64,000 bases of DNA. Origin: Gigaspora rosea. Lineage: Eukaryota; Glomeromycota; Glomeromycetes; Diversisporales; Gigasporaceae. Below, one piece after another: positions 1-10,639 of this stretch. The notes under the pieces are model-generated. The model saw only the letters and a program-made list of their open reading frames with translations, ran no database searches and was not told the DNA's origin. The stretch's first letter is position 1. Each line of letters begins with the position of its first letter. The position numbers and the translations under genes are program-made. Location of the stretch: contig QKWP01000235.1 of the NCBI GenBank assembly GCA_003550325.1, forward strand, positions 62,001-126,000, given 5' to 3'.

Positions 1-109
1 TTAAAATTTTATTAAGATAATCTAATTAAATTTTTTTAAAAATGTGTTCAGCACCTAAAAAAATATATAATTATATATTTTTTTAAATTAATTTATTAAT
101 TATTAAGGC

Positions 110-178
110 TTGGGACATAGTTGGGACACTTGGGACGCTGGGACATTGGGACGTTGGGACATGGCAAAAAAAGGCTGG
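110..178. repeat. TTGGGACAT minisatellite
   Basis: About six imperfect copies of a 9-10 base unit of the form TTGGGACAT lie in a row, with one more GGGAC after an A run. It stands out because it is G-rich inside AT-rich flanks. No coding or promoter role is visible. Confidence 0.75.
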
Positions 179-330
179 GACAGTGAAAATGTACAACACT
201 GCTTTAGGGTAGTCATATAAGATAGACTGGAGTATTAAATTATAAACTCTTAAAAGGAAATAGGGCTAAATAGGGCTTGAATATTAGTACCCTAGTAGAA
301 CTTGGACTAGATACACCCAGCTCTGGGGCA

Positions 331-412
331 AATCTTACGTTTTTGATACTCCTGCACTTACTTTTTTGATACTTCTGTATGTACCCCAAAATTACGCTTA
401 CTTTTTTGATGC
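331..412. repeat. Single terminal repeat of the 38815-39603 MITE family
   Basis: The stretch matches the left terminal inverted repeat of the element at 38815-39603 (ACTCCTGCACTTACTTTTTT, then a TGTACCCCAAAA block). Only this end is present and it abuts the foldback element that starts near 415, so it looks like a truncated copy. Confidence 0.6.
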
Positions 413-414
413 AG

Positions 415-1268
415 ATCTGCATATATACACGTGACTTGTGTTACACAAAGGCCCAGTGCATTGTTTTTGCAAAAATAATTTTTGGTTACACACCGCTAAT
501 GTCGTATAACGTTACACAAGTCTACTTTTGCCCGGCATTAAGCTTAATGCTGGTGGGCACTATCATGATAATGCCCCGGCGGGGTTAGACATAATTCCGG
601 CCCACCCTAACCCTAAATCTAGGAACCCTAAAAACTAATTGTTCGAAGCAACATCCAATCACAGTACATATACTAGATGCATATGTCGTGTAACCAGTAT
701 ATGAACTGTGATTGGATGTTGCTTCGAACAATTAGTTTTTAGGGTTCCTAGATTTAGGGTTAGAGTGGGCCGGAATTATGTCTAACCCCGCCGGGGCATT
801 ATCATGATAGTGCCCACCAGCATTAAGCTTAATGCCGGGTTAGGGTACCACTAGATTTAGGGTTAGGGTGGGCCGGAATTATGTCTAACCCCGCCGGGGG
901 CATTATCATGATAGTGCCCACCAGCATTAAGCTTAATGCCGGGTTAGGGTACCACTAGATTTAGGGTTAGGGTGGGCCGGAATTATGTCTAACCCCGCCG
1001 GGGGCATTATCATGATAGTGCCCACCAGCATTAAGCTTAATGCCGGGTTAGGGTACCACTAGATTTAGGGTTAGGGTGGGCCGGAATTATGTCTAACCCC
1101 GCCGGGGGCATTATCATGATAGTGCCCACCAGCATTAAGCTTAATGCCGGGCAAAATTAGACTTGTGTAACGTTACACGACATTAGCAGCGTGTAACCAA
1201 AAATTATTTTTGCAAAAACAATGCACTGGGCCTTTGTGAACACAAGTCACGTGTATATATTGCAGAAG
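415..1268. mobile_element. Foldback element, copy 1
   Basis: The left arm (about 415-690) reappears inverted as the right arm (about 700-1268). Both outer ends carry ATATATACACGTGACTTGTG or its complement. Each arm contains a chain of short palindromes: GTGTAACGTTACAC, GGCATTAAGCTTAATGCC and CACTATCATGATAGTG. The centre is a further inverted repeat around CCAATCACAGTACATATA. Telomere-like CCCTAACCCTAA occurs in the arm. The right arm is longer because a 104-bp block is repeated. No transposase is encoded. A second copy with different outer ends lies at 34650-35903. The short reading frames crossing the arms are by-products of the symmetry. No target duplication is evident. Confidence 0.8.
737..1152. 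repeat. 104-bp tandem repeat inside foldback arm
   Basis: Four successive copies of the block running from the TTTAGGGTT tract to AATGCCGGG. Three junctions reading TAGGGTACCAC fall at 841, 945 and 1049, giving an exact 104-base period. The last three copies are nearly identical; the first is slightly diverged and joins the palindrome centre. The left arm has only one copy. Confidence 0.9.
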
Positions 1269-2344
1269 TCTTCTAGCCCATAACAAGGGTACCTGGATCA
1301 TTATATCTCTAGTGTCATCTCAAATCTTGTAGTAAATTTAAAAAAAAATAGAATATACTAGTAGACTGGCACATCCTTACGTCCATGCTTTATTTTGATA
1401 CATAACTTAAAAGTAAATATTAAGAAATCTTTTAAATAGGATGGATATTATTATCGATTTATATTGGATAACTGATTACAATAAATTAAAAAATAATTGA
1501 TTAAGATTTTTTATCGATACTAGCTTGAATTGATTGCAGCTAGTAATCGATATTCACCTTATTTAAAAATTTCCTGATGATTATATCTAAGGGCCTTATT
1601 CAAGAATTCATTTTAAATTGAATAGTACTCACAAGTACTATGTAAGGAACCAGGTACTATATATAGAAACATGTTATATATAGAGATGACCAATTATTCG
1701 ATACCATATAAAAAAATAGTATAATAACCATATAATTGGTATAGTATAATTAAAATTATACTGTATAATTGGTATATTAAAATTGTATAACAAAATTAGC
1801 CAATAAAAATTTTTTAAATTTTTATCAATAATAATAATTAAAAATCGTATAATCACATGACCGATTTTAATATAACTTATACCTATATATACCGTTATTA
1901 TATAGTAATTATATGGAAATTATACAGTATAATAACCTGGTATTTATACCAAATTTTATTATATGGTATAATTTCCAACCCTAGTTATATGAAAGTAAAT
2001 TAATATAGTTATATCTCTAGTTATTATTCAAAAATTAGGCCAAAGTTAGTGGCCAGATTTTTAAAATTTTACTTTATAAAAATTATGATACTTTAAAGTT
2101 TAGAAACATATATACTGTACATGGTAATTATATAGAGAATTTTTCAAAAAAATATTTGGCAAATTTATAGAATTAATATTATTCTACAATATTACCAGAT
2201 AGTTTTTTGAAAATTCTCTTGTATAAAAAATTTTGTTAATTTATAAAATTGAACACATCGAATATAGACTTCTTACACCATATAAATTTGCTAAAATATT
2301 TATTAGTACGTGTTATTTTAATACCAAACGCATTATTGTTTATG
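1269..2344. other. AT-rich stretch without a gene
   Basis: Very AT-rich sequence. At 1674-1985 many copies of GGTATAAT/ATTATACC-like motifs occur in both orientations, giving overlapping short inverted repeats. I see no coding signal. Confidence 0.6.
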
Positions 2345-2515
2345 TTTAGACTGATCTTAAAAATCAAATCGTTTAAAACAACAGACAGACAGACATTAAA
2401 GTTTTAGTAGTATAGATAGATATTTAGACTGATCTTAAAAATCTAACCAATCAAATTATTTAAAACGCATAGATGGACAGACATTAAAATTTTAGTAATA
2501 TAGATAATAAACAAT
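2345..2515. repeat. Diverged tandem pair, about 82 bp
   Basis: Two adjacent copies begin with TTTAGACTGATCTTAAAAATC and share AGACAGACATTAAA and a GTATAGATA tail. The second copy carries a short insertion. Function unknown. Confidence 0.65.
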
Positions 2516-2719
2516 TAAATAGATTGAATAGTCAAACACATTTGAATTTTTCTATTTTAACCATACTTGAGTGATAGTTATCAATTTACAATCACAATAA
2601 ATTATGAAATGATAATCATTATTTGACAGATCAAAGACTAGAATTTTGCTAACTATAATAATGAGTTTAAAATTCTGCTATGATTGCTATTAATATAAAA
2701 AAAAATACAACAATGTCAT

Positions 2720-2904
2720 AAGGGCACTGACATTTATTATATAATATTCATTTACTATGAGGGCTACCCCCTCCCCCACGTAAGATCCAATATAATTGGC
2801 CAATTTATAATTTACTATATATCTTTGTATAATGTAAGATATTGTTATAATACAGGGCCAACCCCCACCCCCTAAAATATTACGTAATAAATGTCAGCTC
2901 CCTA
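2720..2904. mobile_element. MITE, possible TA target site
   Basis: The ends are inverted repeats: GGGCACTGACATTTATTA on the left against GGGAGCTGACATTTATTA read from the right, continuing to AATATT. A TA dinucleotide lies just outside each end. C-rich blocks inside both arms also pair. There is no coding capacity. Confidence 0.6.
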
Positions 2905-3284
2905 ATGTTTAAAGTACTTCAAAAATAATTTAGATATAGATTTAGTTTTAACAATAAAGGATTTAGATAATAGTTTTTATAATACATCTAAGAATAAGTT
3001 ATAGATACCTTTGGCCCATGTGAGCTGGGTCAAAGCATTAAATTTAGAGATTTAGAGTAGAGCTAGTGCATAAATGTTAAGAACCATTACACAGACAAGC
3101 AGAATTAGTGTATATATACTATCCAGCCCTACCTGTTTTATGCAGAAGCCTAATTCTAGATAATCACTTTATATCATATATAGTTGCTACTCATTTTTAC
3201 TCAACTTTTATTCAATTTTTCTGCATAATAATGCTTCTGTTTATAAGGTATCAGATTGGCTTAAATTAAAAAAAAAATCAATTT

Positions 3285-3460
3285 ATGGATTGGTCTTTAT
3301 AATCCCCGACCTTAACCCTATAAAAATATTTAAAAGATTGTGAAGAACAATATTCAGAAATGTGAAGACTTTCCAAGTAATAAATCTATACTTAAAGTGG
3401 CTCAAACAATTTTTAGCAAAAATTGGAAGATATTTTGTTAGATACTGCATATATATATAT
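3285..3460 (+). pseudogene. Possible Tc1/mariner transposase C-terminus relic
   Basis: Plus-strand translation, allowing stops, shows a DW...SPTL....KYLKD segment followed by a W/LEDI-like stretch. This resembles the end of Tc1-type transposases, where the third catalytic acidic residue precedes a W..SPDLNPIE block. The resemblance is short and broken by stops, so it is a weak call. It could be chance similarity in AT-rich DNA. Confidence 0.25.
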
Positions 3461-3960
3461 AGTTTTAGTGTGCTTTCAAGTATTAAATGAATAGATTGGG
3501 CTCAATTTTAATAAAATTAATATATTTAGTAATTTATTAATTTTAAAATTAATAATTTAATTTTTACAGTTTTACTAAATCTCACCACCAGTTTTCAACA
3601 CTAGTATGTAGTATAATATAAAAATCAAAATAAAAAAATAAACCAAAATTAATAGTTAAATTTAATAAATATTAAGTTAGAGTTAAAAAAAAAATAAAAA
3701 TAAACTAGTAAAAAAACTCTTTTCTGTACATCTGTAAATCCTAAGTAAACAAACACAGTATAGTAGGAAAAGAGAAAATTTGGAACCAAACTACTTAAAT
3801 ATATAATTATATTAATTAAATAATTAATTTATAACAAAGAAAAACTTTAAGCTAGAGTAATAAACTAAGTAAAAAGAGGAAGAAAACAACTATAACTAAA
3901 GGCTTTCAAGCAACAACAAACGAAAAAGGGGCCTTTGGCATACAAAATTTTAAATTTGAA

Positions 3961-4128
3961 ATGGATCCAATCAAAGAGTTTGAGACAGTGCAGAAAAGTT
4001 GTAATAAAAGATTAATCGGTCAAGTTGAAAGAAACAGTGCAAAAAAAGTCAAAAGTTCTCATGAAGGAATAGAAGAGATAGTACAAAAAATGTTCAAGGG
4101 GACTCGAATATACAAATCGATGAAATAA
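3961..4128 (+). pseudogene. LINE A ORF1 N-terminal fragment
   Basis: A 55-codon frame starting MDPIKEFETVQKS. It is rich in Lys and Glu and predicted helical, and it ends in a TAA. Its position at the front of the LINE suggests the start of ORF1. No named domain is recognised. It is shorter than common ORF-calling cut-offs. Confidence 0.45.
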
Positions 4129-4268
4129 CATTATTGTCACAACAAAGGACATCAATAACTCAGTTGACAACAACAAACGACCAAATCGGGAACATTATGT
4201 CATCAAGAATTTAGACGATCACAACAAACGATCTAATTGAGACTAGTACGTTATCAGTAATCAACTTT

Positions 4269-4592
4269 TTGGAAGTTTCAACAAATAACCAACAAAATTT
4301 GGCACGTGAAGAGGGTTGTATCGATAATGAAGAAACTGTCAACAATATGGAGATAGAAGTGGAAATACAACAGAATGGAACCATTATAGAGAAAGTAGAT
4401 AAAACACAACAAGTAAAGAAACAACAACTACTTTTATACAGTGCAGTAGTAAAAGGAAGAAGGAAAGAAGATAAGCAGCAATTAGAAAAAAGACGTAATA
4501 AAAGTAGGGAATTAAAAAATAAAGTTTGGAGGGCAAAGAGTAAAGAGATTAAAGCTCGTTTAATGCCAAGAAGTGGAGTATCAATAAGATAA
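4269..4592 (+). pseudogene. LINE A ORF1-like charged fragment, 107 aa
   Basis: The first half (residues 1-55) is acidic and Gln/Asn-rich. The second half (60-107) is strongly basic, with runs such as KGRRKEDKQQLEKRRNKSR, which suits nucleic-acid binding. A charge switch of this kind fits a LINE ORF1 or linker. A stop at 4590 separates it from the next fragment. No catalytic motif is seen. Confidence 0.4.
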
Positions 4593-4661
4593 TAGAGGCT
4601 TTTAAGACACAAGAGTATTTTGGGTTTTGTAAAATAAAAGTTAGAAACTAAAGCAACAAGT

Positions 4662-4829
4662 ATGGAAATACTATTAGCTATTGGGATTAAGTTAAAACAC
4701 CAAGATAAAGCTTTCTTTAGATGTTTTATGAACAGACACAAGACACATCCTGCACATCAAAATGAATTCATGCACCTATTAGAGAGGGCTACTAACAGAT
4801 ATAAACAAGCATATGGGTATACATTATAA
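4662..4829 (+). pseudogene. LINE A short fragment, 55 aa
   Basis: The frame starts MEILLAIGIKLKHQDK and ends at TAA 4827-4829. It contains two His residues in RHKTHPAHQ, but the spacing does not make a recognised zinc finger. Its position between the basic fragment and the repeat ORF suggests it belonged to the same original ORF. Confidence 0.35.
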
Positions 4830-4861
4830 ATAGAAAAAACAAAGATCGGATTTACAATAAA

Positions 4862-5776
4862 TTGAGAAAGAAATTGGAAATTGATTTTTTAACAAATGCC
4901 AATTTTATTGTTTTGGATAGTTTTGAAATAATACAATTGCTATTCTTTGTGGCAGGTTTTGCGAAATTTCAGAATAATTTAAAATTTGAAGAGTTGAGAA
5001 AAAAGATAAACGAGCTGAAGAGTAATCTGTTGATTCAATTACCGGAATATTACAATATAATTCCAACTGAGATTAGAGAAGCTTTAACATATTCTTTACC
5101 AATTCGTGATCGAAAGTGCATGAATGAAGTTGTAAGTAGTTTGAGAGCAATATACAAATTTGAAAGGTTACCAGAGAATTATTTACAAGATAGAAGATTA
5201 CTGATACCAAAGTTTTCAAGTGAGCTTAGAGAGGAATTTAAAAAATTTTTTTTAGTAACGGATAGGGCAGATTTTAAAAAGGTTAAAGATTGGAAAGAAG
5301 AATTAAAAAAGTACTATATTTTTTTCCAATTACCAGAGTTATATTTTGAATTACCACCAAAGAAATTAGAGTTGCCTTTAGCTTATCAAGAGTTAATTTT
5401 GTGTTTGAGAAGAATGTTTCCTTTTTGTCCTAGAGATAGTGAAGATTTTAAAGAACATGTGAAGCAACTTCAAAAAGTGTATGCATTTAAATATCTTCCA
5501 AATGATTATGTAATTAATAAGAAGAGGCTACCTGAGAACCCAAGGGATTTGAAGATTATTGTTAAAGGAGGTTTTCTGATAAAAAGTAGAAATGAAGCTT
5601 TGAATTTTATGAAATCAAGTCCGAGTTATTATAGAATACCAAATCCAATACCAGCGAATTGCATTGAGGTCAACTATACAAAGTTAGAAGATTTGCTCAA
5701 AGCTGGGGGTGAAGTGAAGAAGGTAAATTTAACATTACCAATTACAAGTATGAAAGAGTTAAGAATAGCCATTTAG
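4862..5776 (+). pseudogene. LINE A repeat-containing ORF (LP-x-x-Y repeats), 304 aa
   Basis: This is the longest uninterrupted frame in the window apart from the one crossing the gap. I do not recognise the family. Visible structure: a helical, charged segment followed by an LP-x-x-Y turn recurs along the protein. LP is at residues 60, 103, 157 and 212, spaced 43, 54 and 55. The best-matched units are residues 137-165 and 194-220, each of the form DFK..v..L.k.Y.f..LP..Y followed by a KK..LP segment. The same pattern appears once more in the next frame (5850-6104). No Cys/His cluster, signal peptide or membrane segment is visible. It sits directly upstream of the endonuclease, where LINEs usually carry an ORF1 or the ORF2 N-terminus. 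The start is taken as the first Met; the frame may once have been joined to upstream pieces. Confidence 0.6.
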
Positions 5777-5849
5777 GCCTTGAGAGAGCAATATTTTTCT
5801 ACAAAATAGGATTTGTATTAAAGAAAGAAATAATAAAAATAAAGAGGAT

Positions 5850-6104
5850 TTGGGCACAAATGACTTCCCAAGCGATCTTGAGAAGTTAAATAAAGATTTA
5901 AAACAAATTGAACCAGATGTGCAATGCTGCTTCCCAATAACAACACAAGATAACGTCCCTGAGGCATTGAAGTACTTAAAAGAAACATATCTGTTGGGTA
6001 CTATACCTGAGTGTATTTTTGAAATAAAGGAATTATCTGACCAAAATGGGACATATTCAGCCAGCAGAAAACTACAAACGAAGTATAAGAAGATATTAAA
6101 ATAG
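5850..6104 (+). pseudogene. LINE A repeat ORF continuation, 84 aa
   Basis: Carries a further degenerate unit: EALKYLKETYLLGTIPECIF, the same helix-then-P-x-x-(Y/F) pattern as the preceding ORF. Stops separate it from the frame ending at 5776. A broken continuation is more likely than an independent gene. No other domain is visible. Confidence 0.45.
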
Positions 6105-6208
6105 ATAATATCAACAATCATGATGAATAATGATAATGACAATATAGATGAAATCAAAATGCAAAAAGAGAAAGTAAACAAACAAATAACAATAAGGAAT
6201 TAAAGAAA

Positions 6209-6955
6209 GTGGGAAAAGTAAAAATAAAAGTAAAGGAAAAAATAGAACTTTTGTTGATTTCAACATTAAATGTACAAGGTCTGAACTTGCTATTGAAGAG
6301 GCAATTAATTTTTGAGTATTTAAACAATAAAGATCTAAATATTGTGAGTGTAGCAGAGATGAAATTGGCACAAAAGGAAGACTTGAGAAGATCATTAACA
6401 AACCAGTACTATTACGTATACACAGTGGCATCACCAGGAAATTTAGAATTAAAAAGAGAATTTGCAATGGGAACTGCATTACTTATCAAACCTTATCTTA
6501 GACACTATATACATAATATTGAGAGCTATTTAAGAATGGCAATTATGATTGAGTTTTTTTTACCTGTAAATCTGAGAACTCGAATAATATTGATATACCT
6601 ACTGTCAAACGAAACAGAAATATCCATTAACACAAAAGAAAGTAAAAAAATGAATATTAACTACTAATAAGAAAAACATAAAAATAATAGTAATAAGAGA
6701 TTTCAACAGTAATAGTGCGAGAGTAGAAAGCTCAAAAAAAACGCTGTCATTTAAGACAATGAGTATGAATAGAATATTAAGTTTATTAGAAGTAAATAAA
6801 ATACAGAATTACATATAGAAAAGAGACCATCTGGAGTCACAGATTGATGATATATGGACATCGGAAGAGTTGGGTGTAGATATGTTTTATCTGGTAATAG
6901 AAGAGGTTGAGCCATCTGGCAGCAATCATAGGATGATAAAAGTGCAGCGAAAGTT
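6209..6955 (+). pseudogene. LINE A AP-like endonuclease domain
   Basis: An exonuclease-endonuclease-phosphatase fold, which nicks target DNA to start target-primed reverse transcription. The first frame (6209-6667) has ISTLNVQGLN near its start and then LNIVSVAEMKL, where AE matches the catalytic Glu position of the family (usually TET or QET). After stops, a second frame resumes with VIRDFNS (usual GDFN motif), IDDIWTS (usual IDY.w.S) and SNHRMI (usual SDH). Those last motifs correspond to the late Asp and His of the fold. The GDFN to RDFN change and several stops show that it is inactive. Confidence 0.7.
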
Positions 6956-7094
6956 TAAAAAGAAATTTGAAGCGATAAGAAGAAAAAAGAAATCTAGAAA
7001 AGTATTTAAGTACAGTAAAATGGATGAGAACAAATGAGAGGATTTTAGAGTTGAAGTAAAACCGAAAATTGAAGCATTAAAAATAAAAAAGATA

Positions 7095-7731
7095 GTGGAC
7101 AAAGCTTCTTTAAATAAAGTGTGGCATAAATTATATATTGCTATAAAACATTCAGCTAACAAATATATTAAGATGGTAAAAGTACACAACAATTATTTTG
7201 GAGTGAGAACAAAAAAGGCTTCAGAGATGCATCAGGTATTAGTCAAAATAAATAAGTTAATAAGAAGTTTGAAAAAGTTAAAAACACCTTTTTTCTATAA
7301 CGAATTATCAAAAAGGTTCAATAAGAAGATTGAATTGTTGACAAAGAAGTTAGAGTTGGAAAGCATCAATATAAAGGAACAAGATTTATGGAAAGAAAAT
7401 CATAAACAGTTAGTAAAAAGCATGAAAGAGTTAAGGAAAACTATACACGTTACAAGGCAAATAGAAAATAATAGTGAAATAAGAAAGGAAATCGGCCTAG
7501 GGGTAGAAAGGAGACAAAACAATTTCCAACTTAATACTAAAAGAATGATAGATAGCATTCTAAAAAGGAAAAGGAATAGAGCTATTTTTGACAATATAAG
7601 AAAAGTGGATAAAGTGATCACTGATAAGAAAGAGATTAAAGAAGGGGTAATAAATATTTTAAAAATTGAACTAAATGGAATCCAACAAATAAGGAGTATT
7701 GGAAAATGTGGGAAAAGGAATACAAATCGGC
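7095..7731 (+). pseudogene. LINE A basic linker region
   Basis: A Lys/Arg-rich helical frame (for example ELRKTIHVTRQIE and RRQNNFQLNTKRMIDSILKRKR) lies between endonuclease and reverse transcriptase, as in other LINEs. A neighbouring frame just before 7731 reads NPTNKEYWKMWEKEYKS, which suits the stretch immediately before the reverse transcriptase fingers, so a frameshift has occurred near 7660. The frame is cut by a MITE at 7732. Confidence 0.55.
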
Positions 7732-8084
7732 CAGAGACCCGTAAAAATTTGTATATAAATTAATACAAACTAATGCAAATTTAGATTGATAATGTAAATT
7801 AAACCAAATTTCTAAGAGTAAAATTCACGTGTATCCTATAAATTTAATTGGTTAATAATACTCTAATAATGCCAGATAGTGTGCTGAATTAAGTTTCCAA
7901 AAGAGAAAATGAATGAACATAAATTATGAGCAAGGTCAGAACAAAATTTTGAGTAAATTTTCGACATTTTCCAAAACAAATCGCAAATTAATATAAAGTT
8001 AATATCTTATTACAAATTAATACAAATTTTTGCAATAATGCAAATAAAGATTTTTATAACACAAAAAATTTTTGTGGGTCTCTG
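7732..8084. mobile_element. hAT-like MITE inserted in LINE A
   Basis: Terminal inverted repeats begin CAGAGACCC and read as GGGTCTCTG at the right end, with further pairing across an A/T run. Flanking 8-mers are AAATCGGC (7724-7731) and GAATCAGT (8085-8092); they differ at three positions, all transitions, consistent with an aged 8-bp duplication as made by hAT transposases. LINE protein sequence resumes directly after it. The interior is AT-rich and non-coding. Confidence 0.7.
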
Positions 8085-8102
8085 GAATCAGTTAATTCAA
8101 TT

Positions 8103-8360
8103 ATGACTGAAGATTACAAAGGGCTAATTGCAACATTAGACCTAGAAGAATTGGAGGAATTAATAAGTGAAGCACCAAATGGAAAAGCTACAGGAGAACT
8201 TGGAATATCGAACAAGATGATTAAGAAATCACTATGGGAAGCAAAAGAGATTTTTCTAGAAATCTGTAATTTTTGCTTGAATAAAGAAATTGTACCAAAA
8301 GCTTGGAAGCAGGAAGTGATATATCTATTCCAAAGAAGAAAAACTTTGAGGGTGACCTAA
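8103..8360 (+). pseudogene. LINE A reverse transcriptase, fingers
   Basis: The frame contains APNGKATGELGISNKMIKKS and then VPKAWKQEVIYLFQ. These correspond to the LINE reverse transcriptase start, where a K.a.G.DGi..e..K segment and an iP..wk...i..l.K segment form the fingers. The usual DG is replaced by LG. The frame ends at 8358, and the next domain follows in other frames. Confidence 0.7.
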
Positions 8361-8513
8361 TACAAACTAGACAATTACGTTGATTGAACACTCAAGAAAA
8401 ATCTTTATGAAAATATTAACATAAAGAATGAATAAGATTCTAGTACAGTAGAATGTACTTAATATAAGGAATAATTCAGCTTTACTTAATACATCAACTA
8501 CAGGACTGATTCG

Positions 8514-9225
8514 ATGGTTAACAAATATAGAAGAATACACGTGGCTAAAGGAAAAGGATTATTGGCTCATCTCACAAGATATGTTCGACTCAGTACATCT
8601 ACCACTATTATGGAAGGCTTTACGAAGAATAAACTTACCAGAAAAATTTATAAACTTAATAAAAAATTTAATGGAAGAAAGAAAAAACATGTTTTAACGA
8701 ATTTGGGAAAAACTAAAACATATGATATAGAGGACAGTTTAGATCAAGGAGGAATGATGTCTCTGATACTTTGAAGAATATATTACGATCTGCTGATTAT
8801 GAAAATAGATAGAGATTTTAAAGGGTTTTCAATGTGTATAAAAACGCCTGTAGGACGTGAATACAAAACCAATTTATCTATATATGCATATATGGATGAT
8901 TCACTATGGCTAGCTGAATTGAAAATACCATTAGAAAAAATTTTAAAGACTGCATCAAGTTTTTATAAAATGATGGGAATAAAAGTTGAATGAGAATAAA
9001 TTGATCTTTATAACAAATGCAAAAGGTGCTACGTCATTGTGTTTTGAAGCCAAAATTTTAGGAAGAAGACAACAAGATGAACCTTTTAGGTATTTGGGAT
9101 GTTGGTTCAAAAAAAAGAAGAATCAGGAAAAAATTAACAAGAAAATAAAGGAAGAAGCAAAAGAAACTATAGACAGGCTCAATAAAAGTAGAATTACAGA
9201 AAAACAATATAAATATAGTCAATAG
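8514..9225 (+). pseudogene. LINE A reverse transcriptase, palm and thumb
   Basis: Palm motifs are present but spread over three frames. Motif A, in a frame near 8560-8640, reads SQDMFDSVHLPLLWKAL (usually QD...AfDsv); a small deletion is apparent before the catalytic Asp. Motif B reads SLDQGGMMSLIL (usually QG..lSp.L). Motif C reads IYAYMDDSLWLA at about 8883-8918, where DD are the metal-binding residues. The thumb side continues in the frame 8986-9225 with RYLGCWFKKKK (usual yLG.w motif). The motif order is correct and the frames are disrupted, so it is inactive. Confidence 0.8.
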
Positions 9226-9375
9226 TGTGATATTGATTAGAATAGCGTATAGGTTGTTTATTAAGAATCTATGTATGAGAGCATAGATAAAAAAATTATA
9301 AGAGGTGTAAAACAAAAGGCAAGAATTGTAAGAACAGCTCCTAATACATTAATATGGCATTATAATATATAAGGT

Positions 9376-9558
9376 ATGAACAAAACGAAAGATATTCAAC
9401 GTTTACAATATGTCAATCAATTATGGAAAGATTTGAATAATTCGAATTGGGAAGACACACTAGCTTATATCATCTTACAAGAATTGCAAAACGCCGATAA
9501 CACGAACATATCTATACTAGAAGAGGAACCAATTTTCCTGAAAAAAGTGAATCTCTAG
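9376..9558 (+). pseudogene. LINE A ORF2 C-terminal fragment
   Basis: A 60-codon frame with RLQYVNQLWKDLNNSNWEDT, the type of segment found after the reverse transcriptase in LINEs. It is assigned by position and composition. Stops lie on both sides. Confidence 0.4.
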
Positions 9559-9930
9559 AACAGTAGCAATAATAAGAGAGATGCACAAAATTGAAATAAA
9601 ACTTGTAAATGAGCACAAAGTATAGCCACAACTGTTAAAAGAAAAAGGAACATCTATCAATTATACCTTAAAAAAGTTGGAAAAGAGAAACGTATCAAAC
9701 AAGTATGAATAAGTATAGACTAAAATATATTGAACAATTATTGGACGGAGAATGTAAAAACTTTGTAATATAGAAAAGATTAGCGCATAATTTGTGAAAA
9801 TAAGCAAAGGTAGAGAACCGAGATAGTTCGAAGCAGTATGTACATTAATCATAAATAATAAGAATTTATCATTGAAATTAATAGTTCCAAACCCGTTTAC
9901 AATAAGGTGCATAAAAAACAATTGGTCCAA

Positions 9931-10639
9931 AATCTACCAACTTTTTACCCTACCATCTACTATAGAATTGTCCGGGGTCCTACTTTAATATATTCTCAAT
10001 TTATTTATATTGAAATTTAAACAGTTTCTGAAATTTTTTTATCTAATATCTAATACTACAATTTTTTAGTTCGACTCATCAACCCATAGATCTTTTCACC
10101 TTTTGGCACTCTCTCCAATTACCAACCAGTTGATCTTTTTGACATTCATCATTCGTTACTATTCTGTAGATTAGAGTATTAACTATTGTATTTAGTATCT
10201 ATTTGTTCATATAATTAGTTCGAAAAGAACGATCATCATTTTTTTTTATTGGTTCGATTAATATTAATAAGGATCATCAAAAACTTGAAAGTCGTTGATA
10301 GAAGCAATAATTAAACTATTGTTATGTACAGCCTCATATTTGTGAGAATTTTGTTTAGAGAATAGCTAAAATATGTGAAAAAACTAAAAAATAATTAAAA
10401 ATGCTACAATGACTAAATTCCAACAAGGAGTGTATCTTTCAGCTCTCCATCGACTCATCAACCCATTGATCCTTTCTTTATTTGTTGTTTTCTATCAATT
10501 TCTTTGTGGATCATTTCTTTATTCGGCAACTATCCTGTTTATTTTGTCATTCGCCAACTTGCAAATTCAGCACTACCACATTCTTCTTGCATTTAACTAC
10601 ATATAATCTTCATTTCTATCTGATCATCTTCAACACAGA
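9931..10639. other. AT-rich stretch with a diverged direct repeat
   Basis: CGACTCATCAACCCAT occurs at about 10072 and about 10450, each followed by a similar T-rich 70-90 base stretch, so an old duplication is likely. The hydrophobic reading frames here are products of T-rich sequence and show no family features. Confidence 0.5.

Larger units (their letters stand above)
3961..9930 (+). mobile_element. LINE A, decayed non-LTR retrotransposon
   Basis: A 6-kb plus-strand series of broken reading frames in LINE order: small ORF1-like pieces (3961-4829), a repeat-containing ORF (4862-6104), an endonuclease (6209-6955), a basic linker (7095-7731), reverse transcriptase fingers, palm and thumb (8103-9225), and a C-terminal piece (9376-9558). 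Domain order is preserved although many stops and frameshifts separate the pieces, so it is one element in decay rather than unrelated ORFs. A MITE at 7732-8084 interrupts it before the reverse transcriptase. I could not define exact ends or target duplications, and I saw no RNase H in this copy. Confidence 0.8.

Noticed and set aside
379..588. Short frames at 240-588 and 34707-34961
   Set aside because: They fall in arms of the two foldback elements and recur because the arms recur.
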